A stretch of DNA of 64,000 bases from Nonlabens antarcticus (GCF_015356755.1 NZ_JADFCO010000065.1:558001-622000), one strand, 5' to 3'. Shown: positions 18,470-28,526, counted from the stretch's first letter. A program made the numbers and translations. The notes: a model not told the origin generated them from the letters alone.

Positions 18470-18628
18470 TTATTGAAAACATTTATAAGCAATGAATATT
18501 ATATATATCATGATGGGCAATAACATCATTTTAGAATCTTTGGCTCTATAGTAAACAATAGTTGCGAGTGTAAAAAACGTGCAATTGGCTAATAATAAAA
18601 TACTATCAACCCATCCAGTCCGCGGGAG
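18470..18628 (-). pseudogene. Possible remnant of a small membrane protein gene
   Basis: A 53-codon open stretch on the minus strand reads through TGWVDSILLLANCTFFTLA and IVYYRAKDSKMMLLPIMIY to a TAA at 18470-18472. It has two hydrophobic segments joined by a charged turn, like a small membrane protein. There is no start codon at its upstream end, where a stop precedes it. It may be a 3' fragment of a decayed gene. Confidence 0.35.
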
Positions 18629-18937
18629 CTAATCAACATAAAACAAAAAGGATTAATTATCCTATTTGATACTTAATCACCCAGTGAATATTTTAATTAC
18701 AATCATCTAAACTGTTTATATCTTTTATTCCTTTCAATACTTGGTCAACCTCCTTCTATTCCGTACAGTTTTTTGCGGACACCCCTTTGGCGATCAGATG
18801 TTTTGATAAGGCTCGGACAAAGTAATTATATTCTCGTATTTACAACCTTTAACTATGTTACAAGTTGTATTAAAATACTAAAAGTTGACGCTGAGAATGC
18901 TGGAATGGAATGTAAAGGAGTAGAAAAGACTTATTTA
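18629..18937. other. Gene-poor region, nothing recognised
   Basis: No frame here shows a convincing start, ribosome-binding site or protein character. A 65-codon plus-strand ORF starting at 18773 is judged spurious because it runs antisense into the pseudogene at 18938-19209. Confidence 0.5.
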
Positions 18938-19209
18938 TTAAAACAGACGATCTTTAAAAACAAAAACTAAGACACCAGTCAATACAATCACGATTGATAA
19001 TATCAAATGATTGTTGGTAAACCTATCATCATTTGCCTTAAAAGCTTTAAAGTGGGTTATTAAGTGATACCCTATTAAAACGATCATAGGAATAACGGAT
19101 AAAAGCGGCTGATACTAATGTCATAGAGATTTCCGAACAAAAGTATTGTCAAAGGCAAAGCTGCTAGAACAATCCCTACTTATTTATTGTAAACTACCTG
19201 TGATTTCAT
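18938..19209 (-). pseudogene. Decayed small membrane protein gene (nonsense + frameshift)
   Basis: From the ATG at 19207-19209 the minus strand reads MKSQVVYNK, an in-frame TAA, then VGIVLAALPLTILLFGNLYD and ISISRFYPLF to a TGA. Shifting by one base at that point restores an open frame: IPMIVLIGYHLITHFKAFKA, NDDRFTNNHL and ILSIVIVLTGVLVFVFKD, ending at a TAA at 18938. The joined product would be a roughly 90-aa protein with three membrane helices. One nonsense change and one apparent 1-nt deletion explain the disruption. Confidence 0.65.
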
Positions 19210-19288
19210 AACTAATATTGTGTTGAAATAAGTCGGAAAACTTCTGCAATTGTAAGATTCAAAAAGCTATCACCGCTAAGAAAATAAT

Positions 19289-19316
19289 AAAACTGCCTGA
19301 TTATTCAGGCAGTTTT
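19289..19316 (-). terminator. Rho-independent terminator
   Basis: Perfect arms AAAACTGCCTGA / TCAGGCAGTTTT around a TTAT loop, just past the stop of the 116-aa membrane protein gene; A/T tracts on both sides. Confidence 0.85.
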
Positions 19317-19347
19317 ATTTTATGCCTCTTTATAAAGTTTATGTGAT

Positions 19348-19698
19348 CTAATTTTCATCTAAAGAAGTTAATTTCTTTTGGTAGGTGTCATAATTTTCAT
19401 CATCCCATAACTCTGTTTTATTAAGGATAAAATTATCTGGCCACAACAAAAGACTGTAAACACTAAGTTTTTTCCAAAGAAAGAATTCATTCTTACTTTT
19501 TAATTTTACAATAGAATATTTCCTGTACCACGGAGCCATCATGCTCCAATACAAATAACCAATAACAAACATCGCAGCTAATGAAACCATATAGTTAGAA
19601 TGACTATAATTATTGATATAGATAAAACTGAGAATGAATGGCGTGTTCATTACTAGATTACCTAAAAGAACAATTTTAACGATTTTCATGATTCTCAT
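19348..19698 (-). CDS. Hypothetical small membrane protein
   Basis: The 116-aa protein has two hydrophobic helices (about residues 4-27 and 35-55). A basic and aromatic cytoplasmic-looking part follows with MAPWYRKYSIVKLKSKNEFF, and the C-terminus is acidic (WDDENYDTY). Alternative start at Met4. No family recognised. The strong terminator directly behind it supports a real transcript. Confidence 0.55.
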   Translation of the reverse strand: MRIMKIVKIVLLGNLVMNTPFILSFIYINNYSHSNYMVSLAAMFVIGYLYWSMMAPWYRKYSIVKLKSKNEFFLWKKLSVYSLLLWPDNFILNKTELWDDENYDTYQKKLTSLDEN

Positions 19699-19799
19699 AG
19701 TTGAAAGTTATTAGGTTAGATGGAGGTCTAAGTTAGTTTATTTTTAAAAATTAATCCGATGTGGTCAAATGTTTTCGCTAGTTAGGAAAAAACACAAAA

Positions 19800-19829
19800 A
19801 AATCCGCTCAAAATTATTTGAGCGGATTT
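19800..19829 (-). terminator. Rho-independent terminator of the pyrophosphatase gene
   Basis: AAATCCGCTCAAA / TTTGAGCGGATTT arms around a short AT loop, 15 bp past the stop of hppA, followed by a T-run on the minus strand. Confidence 0.9.
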
Positions 19830-19843
19830 CAATTTCTAACCCT

Positions 19844-22276
19844 TTAATTTTCTTGTTTCAAACTGGCTATTTGGGCGTTTACCTCCTCGTCTGTGCCGGT
19901 AAACGTGTAATTGTTAGATTGTAGATCGCCGTCAACTGTGTTTTCCACCATTACATCAGCTGTCACGACTCCAGTTTCAGGATCAATTGATTTTTCAACT
20001 TCTATAAGTCTCGCCTTTTGTGGACCAGCTGCGACTTCGATAATTTCCTGATCATTTACAGCAACTCCCTCAGAATGTCCTCCTAATATAGGTGCGATCA
20101 CAAGTCCTATCAAACAAGTAAGTTTAATCAAGATATTCATTGATGGTCCAGAAGTATCCTTAAATGGATCTCCCACGGTATCTCCAGTAACCGCAGCCTT
20201 GTGAGCATCAGATCCTTTGTAAGTCATCTCGCCATTGATCAAGACTCCTGCTTCAAAAGACTTTTTAGCATTATCCCAGGCGCCACCAGCGTTGTTTTGG
20301 AAAATTGCCCAAAGCACACCGCTCACTGTAACTCCCGCCATATAACCGCCTAGCATTTCAGCAATCGCAAGCGGGTTCATTCCAAAAATCATGGGAACAA
20401 ATGCAATAACTAATGGGAAACCGATCGTTAAAACTCCCGGCAATACCATCTCGCGCAGGGAAGCTTTAGTAGAAATATCCACACATTTATCATATTGAGG
20501 TTTTCCGGTGCCTTCCATGATTCCAGGAATCTCACGGAATTGTCGGCGTACTTCCTCTACCATTTCCATGGCTGCCTTTCCTACCGCATTCATCGCAAGT
20601 GCGCTGAACACCACGGGAACCATCCCACCTACAAACAGCATCGCTAGAACTGGCGCTTTAAAAATATTGATACCGTCAATTCCTGTGAACGTGACGTAAG
20701 CCGCAAATAAAGCAAGAGAAGTCAATGCTGCAGAAGCGATGGCAAACCCTTTACCAGTTGCTGCCGTTGTATTTCCTACGGAATCTAGAATATCAGTACG
20801 TTCTCGAACTATAGGTTCCTGCTCGCTCATCTCTGCAATACCACCGGCATTGTCAGATATCGGGCCGAAGGCATCGATTGCAAGCTGCATGGCCGTTGTT
20901 GCCATCATGGCGCTGGCAGCAAGTGCCACACCATAGAATCCCGCAAAAGCATAAGATGCCCAGATCGCAGCGGCAAATAAAAGTACCGATGGGAAAGTCG
21001 AGATCATCCCGGTCGCAAGACCCGCAATAATATTTGTTCCTGCTCCGGTTGAGGATTGTTGTACGATTTTAAGAATTGGTTTTTTACCCAACCCTGTGTA
21101 ATATTCGGTTACAGAAGAAATCACAGCTCCTACTACAAGACCAACTAATGTTGCATAGAAGACGTTAAGCCAAGAAATGGTAATTAATCCCTCTCCATAG
21201 AAATTCATGGTCATAGTATCTGGTAGTAAATAATAACACAATCCAAAACAGGAAAGCGCCACTAAAATAATGGAAGTCCAGTTCCCGATGTTGAGCGCTC
21301 CCATTACTTGGGATTCTTTAGCATCATTGCTGGAAATTTTAACCAGCATGGTTCCAATTACTGAAATCACAATACCAACTCCTGCGATAGACATGGGTAA
21401 TAAAATAGGACCAATCCCGCCGAAACCTTGATTGATAATATCACCACCCATATCTCGAATGACATAATTACCCAGCACCATGGCGGCAAGAACGGTTGCG
21501 ACATAGGAACCAAAAAGGTCTGCTCCCATACCGGCAACATCTCCAACGTTATCCCCTACATTATCTGCAATGGTTGCAGGGTTTCTAGGGTCATCTTCAG
21601 GAATTCCAGCTTCTACTTTACCGACAAGGTCAGCGCCTACGTCAGCTGCTTTAGTATAAATACCACCACCAACTCTAGCAAATAATGCGATACTTTCTGC
21701 TCCCAAAGAGAATCCAGCAAGCGTTTCTAAAACGATAGTCATCAATTCTGTAGGTGTTTTCATGACACCGCCAAATTCTGCTGGAGCCCATACACCATTC
21801 ATAAATATTTGGAAGAATAATATAAAGAACGCTGTCAGACCTAAAACGGCAAGAACAGCAACTCCTAGTCCCATCACCGTTCCACCACCGAAGGATACTT
21901 TTAATGCATTAGGTAAACTGGTTTTAGCGGCTTGCGTGGTTCTAACATTGGTTTTAGTAGCAATCTTCATCCCTATATTCCCGGCATAAGCAGAAAATAA
22001 GGCTCCAAAAATAAACGCCACCAGAATCATCCAGTGCGTTGTGGGTACAACTACAGAAACAATTCCCAGCAGGATACTCACGACCACAACAAATATGGCG
22101 AGCAGTTTATATTCCGCTTTTAGGAAGGCGAGCGCACCTTCATATATGTGGTCTGAAATCTCCTTCATCTTGCCGTCGCCAGCATCTTGTTTCATTACCC
22201 AGGATTTCTTGGTCAACATAAACGCAAATCCCAACGCTGCTAAAAGGAGCGGCGCATAAATAACTAAATCTTCCAT
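19844..22276 (-). CDS. hppA: K+-dependent membrane-bound pyrophosphatase
   Basis: This inner-membrane enzyme hydrolyses PPi and pumps Na+ and/or H+. The 810-aa product has the catalytic signature [13 protein letters not shown] at residues 212-224, followed by [20 protein letters not shown] and about 16 membrane helices. The diagnostic stretch [10 protein letters not shown] (501-510) has Ala505 and Gly508, where K+-independent H+-pumps carry Lys and Thr. This places it in the K+-dependent group, which includes Na+ pumps. After the usual C-terminal end near GGHSEG there is an extra acidic tail of about 80 residues. No cytoplasmic pyrophosphatase is adjacent. Confidence 0.96.
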   Translation of the reverse strand: MEDLVIYAPLLLAALGFAFMLTKKSWVMKQDAGDGKMKEISDHIYEGALAFLKAEYKLLAIFVVVVSILLGIVSVVVPTTHWMILVAFIFGALFSAYAGNIGMKIATKTNVRTTQAAKTSLPNALKVSFGGGTVMGLGVAVLAVLGLTAFFILFFQIFMNGVWAPAEFGGVMKTPTELMTIVLETLAGFSLGAESIALFARVGGGIYTKAADVGADLVGKVEAGIPEDDPRNPATIADNVGDNVGDVAGMGADLFGSYVATVLAAMVLGNYVIRDMGGDIINQGFGGIGPILLPMSIAGVGIVISVIGTMLVKISSNDAKESQVMGALNIGNWTSIILVALSCFGLCYYLLPDTMTMNFYGEGLITISWLNVFYATLVGLVVGAVISSVTEYYTGLGKKPILKIVQQSSTGAGTNIIAGLATGMISTFPSVLLFAAAIWASYAFAGFYGVALAASAMMATTAMQLAIDAFGPISDNAGGIAEMSEQEPIVRERTDILDSVGNTTAATGKGFAIASAALTSLALFAAYVTFTGIDGINIFKAPVLAMLFVGGMVPVVFSALAMNAVGKAAMEMVEEVRRQFREIPGIMEGTGKPQYDKCVDISTKASLREMVLPGVLTIGFPLVIAFVPMIFGMNPLAIAEMLGGYMAGVTVSGVLWAIFQNNAGGAWDNAKKSFEAGVLINGEMTYKGSDAHKAAVTGDTVGDPFKDTSGPSMNILIKLTCLIGLVIAPILGGHSEGVAVNDQEIIEVAAGPQKARLIEVEKSIDPETGVVTADVMVENTVDGDLQSNNYTFTGTDEEVNAQIASLKQEN

Positions 22277-22399
22277 ATTTTAATCGATTGATTATTAATT
22301 CTCGCTAATGTAATAAATTTATGTTAACGAGAATCTCAAGCAGATTAAACAAGGATTTTTAGAAAATTAGCACTTTAAGGATAGATTGAAATGAATAAC

Positions 22400-22413
22400 G
22401 CTTTCGCGAAAGC
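22400..22413. repeat. Palindrome GCTTTCGCGAAAGC, intergenic copy
   Basis: Perfect core 124 bp upstream of hppA and 120 bp downstream of the DUF5686 gene start region's neighbour; flank AACG...GAA. Confidence 0.95.
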
Positions 22414-22483
22414 GAACTTTAATTGAATCTCACAGGAAAAATACCTGATGCCGAAAAAGCCTAGAAAACTTTATAAATGAAAA

Positions 22484-22508
22484 AACCCAGCATAATTTGC
22501 TGGGCTTG
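22484..22508 (-). terminator. Terminator of the DUF5686 gene
   Basis: CCCAGC / GCTGGG arms around a 7-nt AT loop, about 30 bp past the stop; the minus-strand transcript continues with six T residues. Confidence 0.75.
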
Positions 22509-22533
22509 ATATCATATTAGAATGTAAACTGTT

Positions 22534-25044
22534 TTAAAAACTAAATCCGAAACTACCGGTTAATGCAACATTGCGCGCATCTGGTAAGCTGTTATAGTTA
22601 CCCCTAAAACTCACGTCCAGTCTAAGTATTCTAAAAATATTGCCTATTCCAAAGCTGTATTCATAATATACTTCTTCAGGAGCGCGATAATTAATACTGC
22701 TGCGATTGATAGCGATATTATCATCGCTTATCGTTCCATAAACAGCTTTAAAACCGATCAATTCTCTCAAGTCTAACTGTTGCAATCCAGGAATGCGGGA
22801 GAAAATACGACCGTTGAAATTATGGTCTAAATGAAGAGTTACATATTCATCAGTTACAAATTCATAAAAATTCATGGTGTTGAATGCACCCGAAATATTG
22901 AAATAAGTTTGATTCCCAGGAATTACATCTAGCAATGCAAGTGGTACCGTGCCAAATGTTTTACCAGCCTCAACACGAGCCGTCAGTCTACCAAAAGCTC
23001 CAACTTGCAGTGGCTGGGAATAATAAAATTGAACGCGATCATACTCAAAGTCGCTATCAATAAGTCCTTTTACACCACGGGTATAATTTGCAAAAAGTAT
23101 AGGGTATTCACCTGCATTAATTAAAGTCCTATCCACTCCATAATTGGATGTTTTTCTTCCTGGCGTGAAAGTGGTTGAAAAACTCAAATCTGTTTGTTGA
23201 ACCTCACCTTCAATACTTAACGGCTCACGATTTAAATAATCAAGACTAAAAAATTCAGGGTTTGCACTTTTAATAGTGCGATAGGTTCCTCCTATTCTAA
23301 ACTCAAGATTATATAAAGGCTCAAAACTTAGTCCTAAAGTAGAGAGATTTATGGAGGACAATCTCCCATTATTCCCTGTGCTAATCAAAGCACTGGAAGC
23401 AAGACTTCTTCCTAAAACGTCATTTGTACTAGTTAAGCTAGCAGCAAGTTGTTCAATATCGCGACGGTTTCCAGCGGAAATGGTGAGTCGACTCTTTTTA
23501 TCTAAAAGATATTTTCCGGAGATACCATATTTAAACTGGTCGTCTCTCAATCCATAAGCCACGTACCCTTCTAATCTCCACGGATCGTTAGAATCAAAAT
23601 ATGTACGGCCACCAGCTCTAATACGCCAGCCCTCCACATCATTGAATCCAAATACAGAAAAGACAGGACCTAAATCAAAGTTGTCCACTTCATAATATCC
23701 AGTCGCTAGAATGCTACCGATATTGTAAATCCTGTTGAATTTTTTATTCTGTTTCAAGGTATCAAGCATGGTGTAAACCTGCTTTTCATCCTTATTGAGT
23801 TTTTCAAGTCGGTTTTCATCCCAATAAGCTTCTGATCGATCATAAATCTCCGGGTCATAGTCATTGACACGGCGGCGGTAAAAATCATCTGGTTTCTCGA
23901 TGTCAAACTGATACTGATCAAAAAGGGTGGTTCGTTTTCCATAGAGTCCCTTTGAATCTTCATCTTTATTGAGCGCAAAATCACTCATAAAATAATCACG
24001 AGTAATGAGGAATAAACTGTCATCAAGTACGGTGTATTCCTGTTCTATATAAATATCCTTGACCCAGTTAATATTGGCACTTTTGGTAGCCTGCATATTT
24101 ATTTCCTTGATTGCGTAGGTGGAATCTGCCACCCAGAAATCTCCTTTAAATGTCAATTCACCTTTACGACGTGGGTAATAAACGATATTAAATGATCTCA
24201 CGCCATCAACTACAGCAGTGTCTCTTAAAACATAATTATAGGTGTCAATCCCACTTTTCCCAACAGGACTGGTAAAACTCTTATCAAAGAACTTTAGGTA
24301 ACGTTCATAAACATCGATATCTGTATAAAGGTCTTTTACAAAAGCAATGATGGTTTGATTGTTAGAGAATCCTGAGTTTTTATTAGCCTTGACGTTAGTC
24401 TTCTCCTTATTAGATACGTTGTCACCATAAACTGTGGCAAGGGATTCGTTTATAAAAATTGGGAGATAAGTTTTACCTGTAACAGCACTCGTATCTGCAT
24501 AATCAAAAATGAATTCCATTCCTTTAAAGAGGTTGGAATTGATCATGGCACTATCAATGGTATTCAAATCAAACTCGAGTTTTTCATATTTCTCGTATTG
24601 GTATTGTTTGAATTGATCCAGTCCGTTTTTGCGACGGTTTTCCCAAACTTTTCTAAGTATGTCTAGTGCTGGATTGTTCTTTTTAGATGTCTTTCCTGCA
24701 TAAACAACTACCGCATCTAATTCTGCTTGATCATCTTGCAATGTTATATTAAAGTCTAATTTAACTTTACTTTCCAGTTCTATCGTTTGGGTTTTATAGC
24801 CTACAAATGATACTTCAATTTGTTCATAGGTCTTTTCTGATTGCAAATAAAACCTTCCATCATCATTAGTTATTGTTCCCTCATAAGAACCGGGAAAAAC
24901 AACGTTTGCAAAAGGTACAGTTACTCCATCTTTATCATAGACGACGCCGCCTACTTTTGTCTGTGCAAAGGCAATGCTTCCCATAAAAAGCACAGTTAGA
25001 ATAGAAATAAGATGCTTGTAACGAGCAGGTTGTGTGTGTGTCAT
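22534..25044 (-). CDS. DUF5686 outer-membrane protein with CarboxypepD_reg-like domain
   Basis: The 836-aa product has a signal peptide ending SIAFAQ (about residue 28). A CarboxypepD_reg-like beta-sandwich follows (about 30-115: VGGVVYDKDGVTVPFANVVF ... VSFVGYKTQTIEL). The DUF5686 region begins at KKNNPALDILRKVWENRRKN and includes YTYVLRD-like and YYPRRKGELTFKGDFWVADS segments. The final ~400 residues form many barrel-like strands ending SFGFSF. No TonB box or plug is obvious. Function is unknown; proteins of this family are outer-membrane barrels. Confidence 0.85.
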   Translation of the reverse strand: MTHTQPARYKHLISILTVLFMGSIAFAQTKVGGVVYDKDGVTVPFANVVFPGSYEGTITNDDGRFYLQSEKTYEQIEVSFVGYKTQTIELESKVKLDFNITLQDDQAELDAVVVYAGKTSKKNNPALDILRKVWENRRKNGLDQFKQYQYEKYEKLEFDLNTIDSAMINSNLFKGMEFIFDYADTSAVTGKTYLPIFINESLATVYGDNVSNKEKTNVKANKNSGFSNNQTIIAFVKDLYTDIDVYERYLKFFDKSFTSPVGKSGIDTYNYVLRDTAVVDGVRSFNIVYYPRRKGELTFKGDFWVADSTYAIKEINMQATKSANINWVKDIYIEQEYTVLDDSLFLITRDYFMSDFALNKDEDSKGLYGKRTTLFDQYQFDIEKPDDFYRRRVNDYDPEIYDRSEAYWDENRLEKLNKDEKQVYTMLDTLKQNKKFNRIYNIGSILATGYYEVDNFDLGPVFSVFGFNDVEGWRIRAGGRTYFDSNDPWRLEGYVAYGLRDDQFKYGISGKYLLDKKSRLTISAGNRRDIEQLAASLTSTNDVLGRSLASSALISTGNNGRLSSINLSTLGLSFEPLYNLEFRIGGTYRTIKSANPEFFSLDYLNREPLSIEGEVQQTDLSFSTTFTPGRKTSNYGVDRTLINAGEYPILFANYTRGVKGLIDSDFEYDRVQFYYSQPLQVGAFGRLTARVEAGKTFGTVPLALLDVIPGNQTYFNISGAFNTMNFYEFVTDEYVTLHLDHNFNGRIFSRIPGLQQLDLRELIGFKAVYGTISDDNIAINRSSINYRAPEEVYYEYSFGIGNIFRILRLDVSFRGNYNSLPDARNVALTGSFGFSF

Positions 25045-25440
25045 AGGATATATACGAATGGCCGAAGATATAACGACTATTCAAAACTTACTGTTTATTA
25101 AAACAAAAAATCGAGCCGACTTCCCTACGAGTCAACCCGATTTAAAAATGCTGGGCACAGGGCACAGCTTAATTAGGATAATACCTACGAAAATATCTTT
25201 CGGGCGGTTTGCTAATAGTCTTTAAAATGTTGAAAAATGTAATTATTCTAGTCAACTGCTCTTATAAAATGCTGTTTTAAAAGCTCTTGCAATTTAAGTT
25301 GAGATGATTCTTTTGAAAACATTTTATAAGATTCAAATAACAGACGTCGTCCTAACCGTATAATTATTTTTGAATTGAAAGCGTTCCGACTCTTTTGCTT
25401 TAAGCAACTTTCTTTTAAAAGTAAATTATTAAGAATGAAA
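25045..25440. other. Intergenic region, nothing recognised
   Basis: AT-rich spacer between the divergently read flanks of the DUF5686 gene start and the PDH beta gene end; no coding, RNA or repeat feature seen apart from the terminator that follows. Confidence 0.6.
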
Positions 25441-25472
25441 AAATCCCATTCAGATTTCTCAGAATGGGATTT
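25441..25472 (-). terminator. Rho-independent terminator of the PDH E1-beta gene
   Basis: AAATCCCATTC / GAATGGGATTT arms around a 10-nt loop, 24 bp past the stop, with flanking A/T tracts. Confidence 0.8.
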
Positions 25473-25495
25473 ATATAGATTGAAACTATTAGAAG

Positions 25496-26476
25496 TTATT
25501 TTCTGTACATTACTTTTTTAACGCCTTCTACAACATCGTCAGAATTAGGCAACCATTCTTCAAAAAGAACTGGTGAATATGGCGCTGGAGTATCTGCGGT
25601 GTTGATCTTATATATAGGAGCATCTAGAAAATCAAAAGCCTCTGCTTGTACCATGTGTGAAATCTCTGTAGATATATTTCCAAAAGGCCATGATTCTTCA
25701 AGAAGAACTAGACGATTTGTTTTCTTTACGGACATCAGGATTGCCTCTTTATCATAGGGACGTATCGTTCTCAAATCGATGATCTCTACAGAAATCCCTT
25801 CTTCCTCAAGTATTTCTGCTGCCTTGTAAGCTTCCTTTATAATTTTTCCAAAAGAAACGATCGTACAATCTGTTCCTTCGCGTTTTATTTCAGCTACTCC
25901 TATTGGTAAAATGTAATCTCCTTCAGGAACTTCTCCCTTATCGCCATACATCTGCTCTGATTCCATAAAAATGATGGGGTCATCATCACGTATCGCTGCT
26001 TTTAGAAGTCCTTTGGCATCATAGGGATTTGAAGGAATGATGACTTTTAATCCTGGAGTATTTGCAAACCAGTTCTCAAAAGCTTGCGAGTGCGTAGCTC
26101 CTAATTGTCCAGCACTACCGGTAGGACCACGGAAAACGATGGGACAGTTTAATTGTCCACCACTCATCTGGCGTATTTTGGCAGCATTGTTAATGATCTG
26201 ATCTATTCCTACCAATGAGAAATTGAAGGTCATATATTCTACGATCGGTCGACAACCGGTCATAGTAGAACCTATGGCAACACCAGCAAATCCTAATTCA
26301 GATATAGGGGTGTCGATAACTCGCTTAGGGCCGAATTCATCCAGCATACCTTTAGAAGCTTTGTAAGCTCCATTATATTCTGCCACCTCTTCACCCATCA
26401 AATAGACAGTCTCGTCGCGTCGCATTTCTTCACTCATGGCCTGTTGTATGGCCTCACGGAATTGTATCGTCTTCAT
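25496..26476 (-). CDS. pdhB: Pyruvate dehydrogenase E1 component subunit beta
   Basis: This is the transketolase-like beta subunit of the alpha2beta2 E1 that decarboxylates pyruvate with ThDP. The ATG at 26476 (MKTIQFREAIQQAMSEEM) gives 326 aa, the family length; a longer ORF adds 17 residues without homology. Diagnostic segments are GEEVAEYNGAYKASKGMLDE, TPISELGFAGVAIGSTMTG, ATHSQAFENWFANTPGL and LEESWPFGNISTEI. The alpha subunit and E2 are not in the window, so the E1 genes are split here. Confidence 0.93.
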   Translation of the reverse strand: MKTIQFREAIQQAMSEEMRRDETVYLMGEEVAEYNGAYKASKGMLDEFGPKRVIDTPISELGFAGVAIGSTMTGCRPIVEYMTFNFSLVGIDQIINNAAKIRQMSGGQLNCPIVFRGPTGSAGQLGATHSQAFENWFANTPGLKVIIPSNPYDAKGLLKAAIRDDDPIIFMESEQMYGDKGEVPEGDYILPIGVAEIKREGTDCTIVSFGKIIKEAYKAAEILEEEGISVEIIDLRTIRPYDKEAILMSVKKTNRLVLLEESWPFGNISTEISHMVQAEAFDFLDAPIYKINTADTPAPYSPVLFEEWLPNSDDVVEGVKKVMYRK

Positions 26477-26633
26477 AAAATGTTTCCTTTTGGGGAACGA
26501 GAAACAAAAATACTCCATATACCCCAACGCTCAAGAAAAGTCTAACAAAATATTATTATGCACGCATAGTTCTTTTGTAGGTTTTTCTTTAAATTCGCAG
26601 TAGATAGAAAATTGACTTAAAAGCATAGAAAAC

Positions 26634-27380
26634 ATGAAGATACTCGTATGCATCAGCCATGTGCCAGATACAACATCAAAGATTAATTTTACAGACGACA
26701 ACACTCAGTTTGATACAAACGGTGTTCAATTTGTTATAAATCCTAACGACGAGTTCGGTTTGACTAGAGCCATGTGGTTCAAGGAAAAGCAGAATGCCAG
26801 TGTGGATGTAGTTACCGTAGGTGGTGCAGAAGTAGAACCCACTTTAAGAAAAGCCCTAGCTATAGGAGCAGACCAAGCGATCCGTGTGGATACGCCAGCT
26901 GTGGACGGTTATGCCGTTGCAAAAGAACTTGCAGACGTTGTGAAGAACGGTGGTTACGACCTCGTTATTGCAGGTCGTGAATCCATTGATTACAACGGTG
27001 GTATGGTTCCAGGAATGGTAGCAGCAATGACAGGTGCAAGCTTTGTCAATACCTGTATCGCTCTAGAAATTGAAGGTTCAAGTGCTACTGTAACCCGCGA
27101 GATTGATGGGGGTAAAGAAACGGTTACAGCATCTTTACCACTTGTTATAGGTGGACAAAAAGGTCTTGTTGAAGAAAGCGACTTGAGAATTCCTAACATG
27201 CGTGGGATCATGATGGCTCGTAAAAAACCATTAGATGTTAAGGCATCTGTAAACGCCAGCAGTGAAACTAACAGCGTTTCCTTTGAAAAGCCAGAGCCTA
27301 AAGGTGCGGTGACTCTTGTAGATGCAGATAATCTGGATAAACTGGTAGAGCTATTGCACAATGAGGCAAAAGTGATATAA
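26634..27380 (+). CDS. etfB: Electron transfer flavoprotein subunit beta
   Basis: The 248-aa beta subunit pairs with EtfA to carry electrons from acyl-CoA dehydrogenases to the quinone pool. The start MKILVCISHVPDTTSKI and the segments ALAIGADQAIRVD, VIAGRESIDYNGG and LRIPNMRGIMMARKKPL are typical; the last resembles the ETF-beta signature loop. It is followed after 108 bp by etfA. That spacer holds a palindrome repeat, unusual for a two-subunit operon. Confidence 0.96.
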   Translation: MKILVCISHVPDTTSKINFTDDNTQFDTNGVQFVINPNDEFGLTRAMWFKEKQNASVDVVTVGGAEVEPTLRKALAIGADQAIRVDTPAVDGYAVAKELADVVKNGGYDLVIAGRESIDYNGGMVPGMVAAMTGASFVNTCIALEIEGSSATVTREIDGGKETVTASLPLVIGGQKGLVEESDLRIPNMRGIMMARKKPLDVKASVNASSETNSVSFEKPEPKGAVTLVDADNLDKLVELLHNEAKVI

Positions 27381-27413
27381 ACTCAGTTTTATAAAGAAAT
27401 TAAAGGGATGTTC

Positions 27414-27427
27414 GCTTTCGCGAAAGC
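27414..27427. repeat. Palindrome GCTTTCGCGAAAGC between etfB and etfA
   Basis: Perfect core in the middle of the 108-bp etfB-etfA spacer. Confidence 0.95.
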
Positions 27428-27488
27428 GCAATACCCACAAACACAGTGGAACTTTCAGGTTTGAGACTCCACATAAAAATCAAAAACT

Positions 27489-28457
27489 ATGTCAGTATTA
27501 GTATATACAGAATCAGAAGATGGAGCCTTCAAAAAGACGGCTTATGAAGTGGCGAGTTATGCCAAAGGAATCGCAGACAAGATGGGAACTGATGTTGCCG
27601 CCATTGCATTCCACGCAACAGACGCTGGAGAGCTGGGAACTTATGGAGTTAGCAAATTGCACAACGTAAAAGATGCCAAGCTGGAAAAATTCAATGCAGG
27701 TGCTTATGCAGATTCTATCGCGCAGGCCGCTAAAGCCGTTGATGCCAAAGTAATCGTGATAAGCAGCAGCGCAAATGCAAAATATTTAGGATCCTTGTTA
27801 AGCGTTCATTTAGATGCTGGTTATGTGAGCAATGTGGTAGAATTACCGTCCAGCACTGACCCATTTACCGTAAAGCGATCTGTTTTTACAAACAAAGCGT
27901 TCAGTAACACACAAATTTCCACCGACCGTAAATTGATCGGGCTTTCTAAAAATGCTTTTGGTCTAAAAGAAAGCGCTACAGATTGTGCCGTGGAAGATTT
28001 TGCTCCATCATTAAACGATGACGACTTCAAGGTTGAAGTACAATCCGTAGATAAAGCAACCGATAAAGTAACCATCGCAGATGCAGAAATTGTGGTGAGT
28101 GCCGGTCGTGGAATGAAAGGTCCAGAAAACTGGGGCATGATTGAAGAGCTTGCAGATGTTTTAGGAGCAGCAACAGCCTGTTCTAAACCAGTGAGTGATA
28201 TGGGATGGAGACCACACGGTGAGCACGTGGGACAAACAGGGAAACCTGTTGCTTCTAATCTTTACATTGCCATAGGTATATCAGGAGCTATCCAGCATCT
28301 TGCAGGAGTAAGTTCTTCTAAAGTAAAAGTGGTCATAAATAACGATGCAGAAGCACCGTTTTTTAAGGCTGCAGACTATGGAGTAGTGGGCGATGCTTTT
28401 GAAGTTGTTCCCGCTCTAATTGAAAAATTAAAAGCTTTTAAAGCAGCAAATGCTTAA
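27489..28457 (+). CDS. etfA: Electron transfer flavoprotein subunit alpha
   Basis: The 322-aa alpha subunit has an N-terminal beta-subunit-like domain. Its C-terminal FAD-binding domain contains VVSAGRGMKGPENW, KPVSDMGWRPHGEHVGQTGK and LYIAIGISGAIQHLAG, the canonical FAD-binding signature. It also carries INNDAEAPFFKAADYGVVGD. Acts as a soluble heterodimer with EtfB and ends at a hairpin terminator. Confidence 0.97.
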   Translation: MSVLVYTESEDGAFKKTAYEVASYAKGIADKMGTDVAAIAFHATDAGELGTYGVSKLHNVKDAKLEKFNAGAYADSIAQAAKAVDAKVIVISSSANAKYLGSLLSVHLDAGYVSNVVELPSSTDPFTVKRSVFTNKAFSNTQISTDRKLIGLSKNAFGLKESATDCAVEDFAPSLNDDDFKVEVQSVDKATDKVTIADAEIVVSAGRGMKGPENWGMIEELADVLGAATACSKPVSDMGWRPHGEHVGQTGKPVASNLYIAIGISGAIQHLAGVSSSKVKVVINNDAEAPFFKAADYGVVGDAFEVVPALIEKLKAFKAANA

Positions 28458-28480
28458 TAAGTTTTAGAATTATTAGATTT

Positions 28481-28526
28481 AAAGCTGTGCAATCTGAGAA
28501 AAACACTCATTTTTGCACAGCTTTTT
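28481..28526 (+). terminator. Terminator of etfBA
   Basis: AAAGCTGTGCAA / TTGCACAGCTTT arms separated by a 20-nt loop, followed by TTTCTTT, 24 bp past the etfA stop. Confidence 0.75.

Noticed and set aside
18773-18970. 65-codon plus-strand ORF in the gene-poor patch
   Set aside because: Antisense to the better supported pseudogene frame, no ribosome-binding site and no recognisable protein character.
22323-22331. Single GTTAAC upstream of hppA (also one near 31002)
   Set aside because: Isolated hexamers without the 10-bp repeats or the CATCTTTG element; expected by chance in AT-rich DNA.
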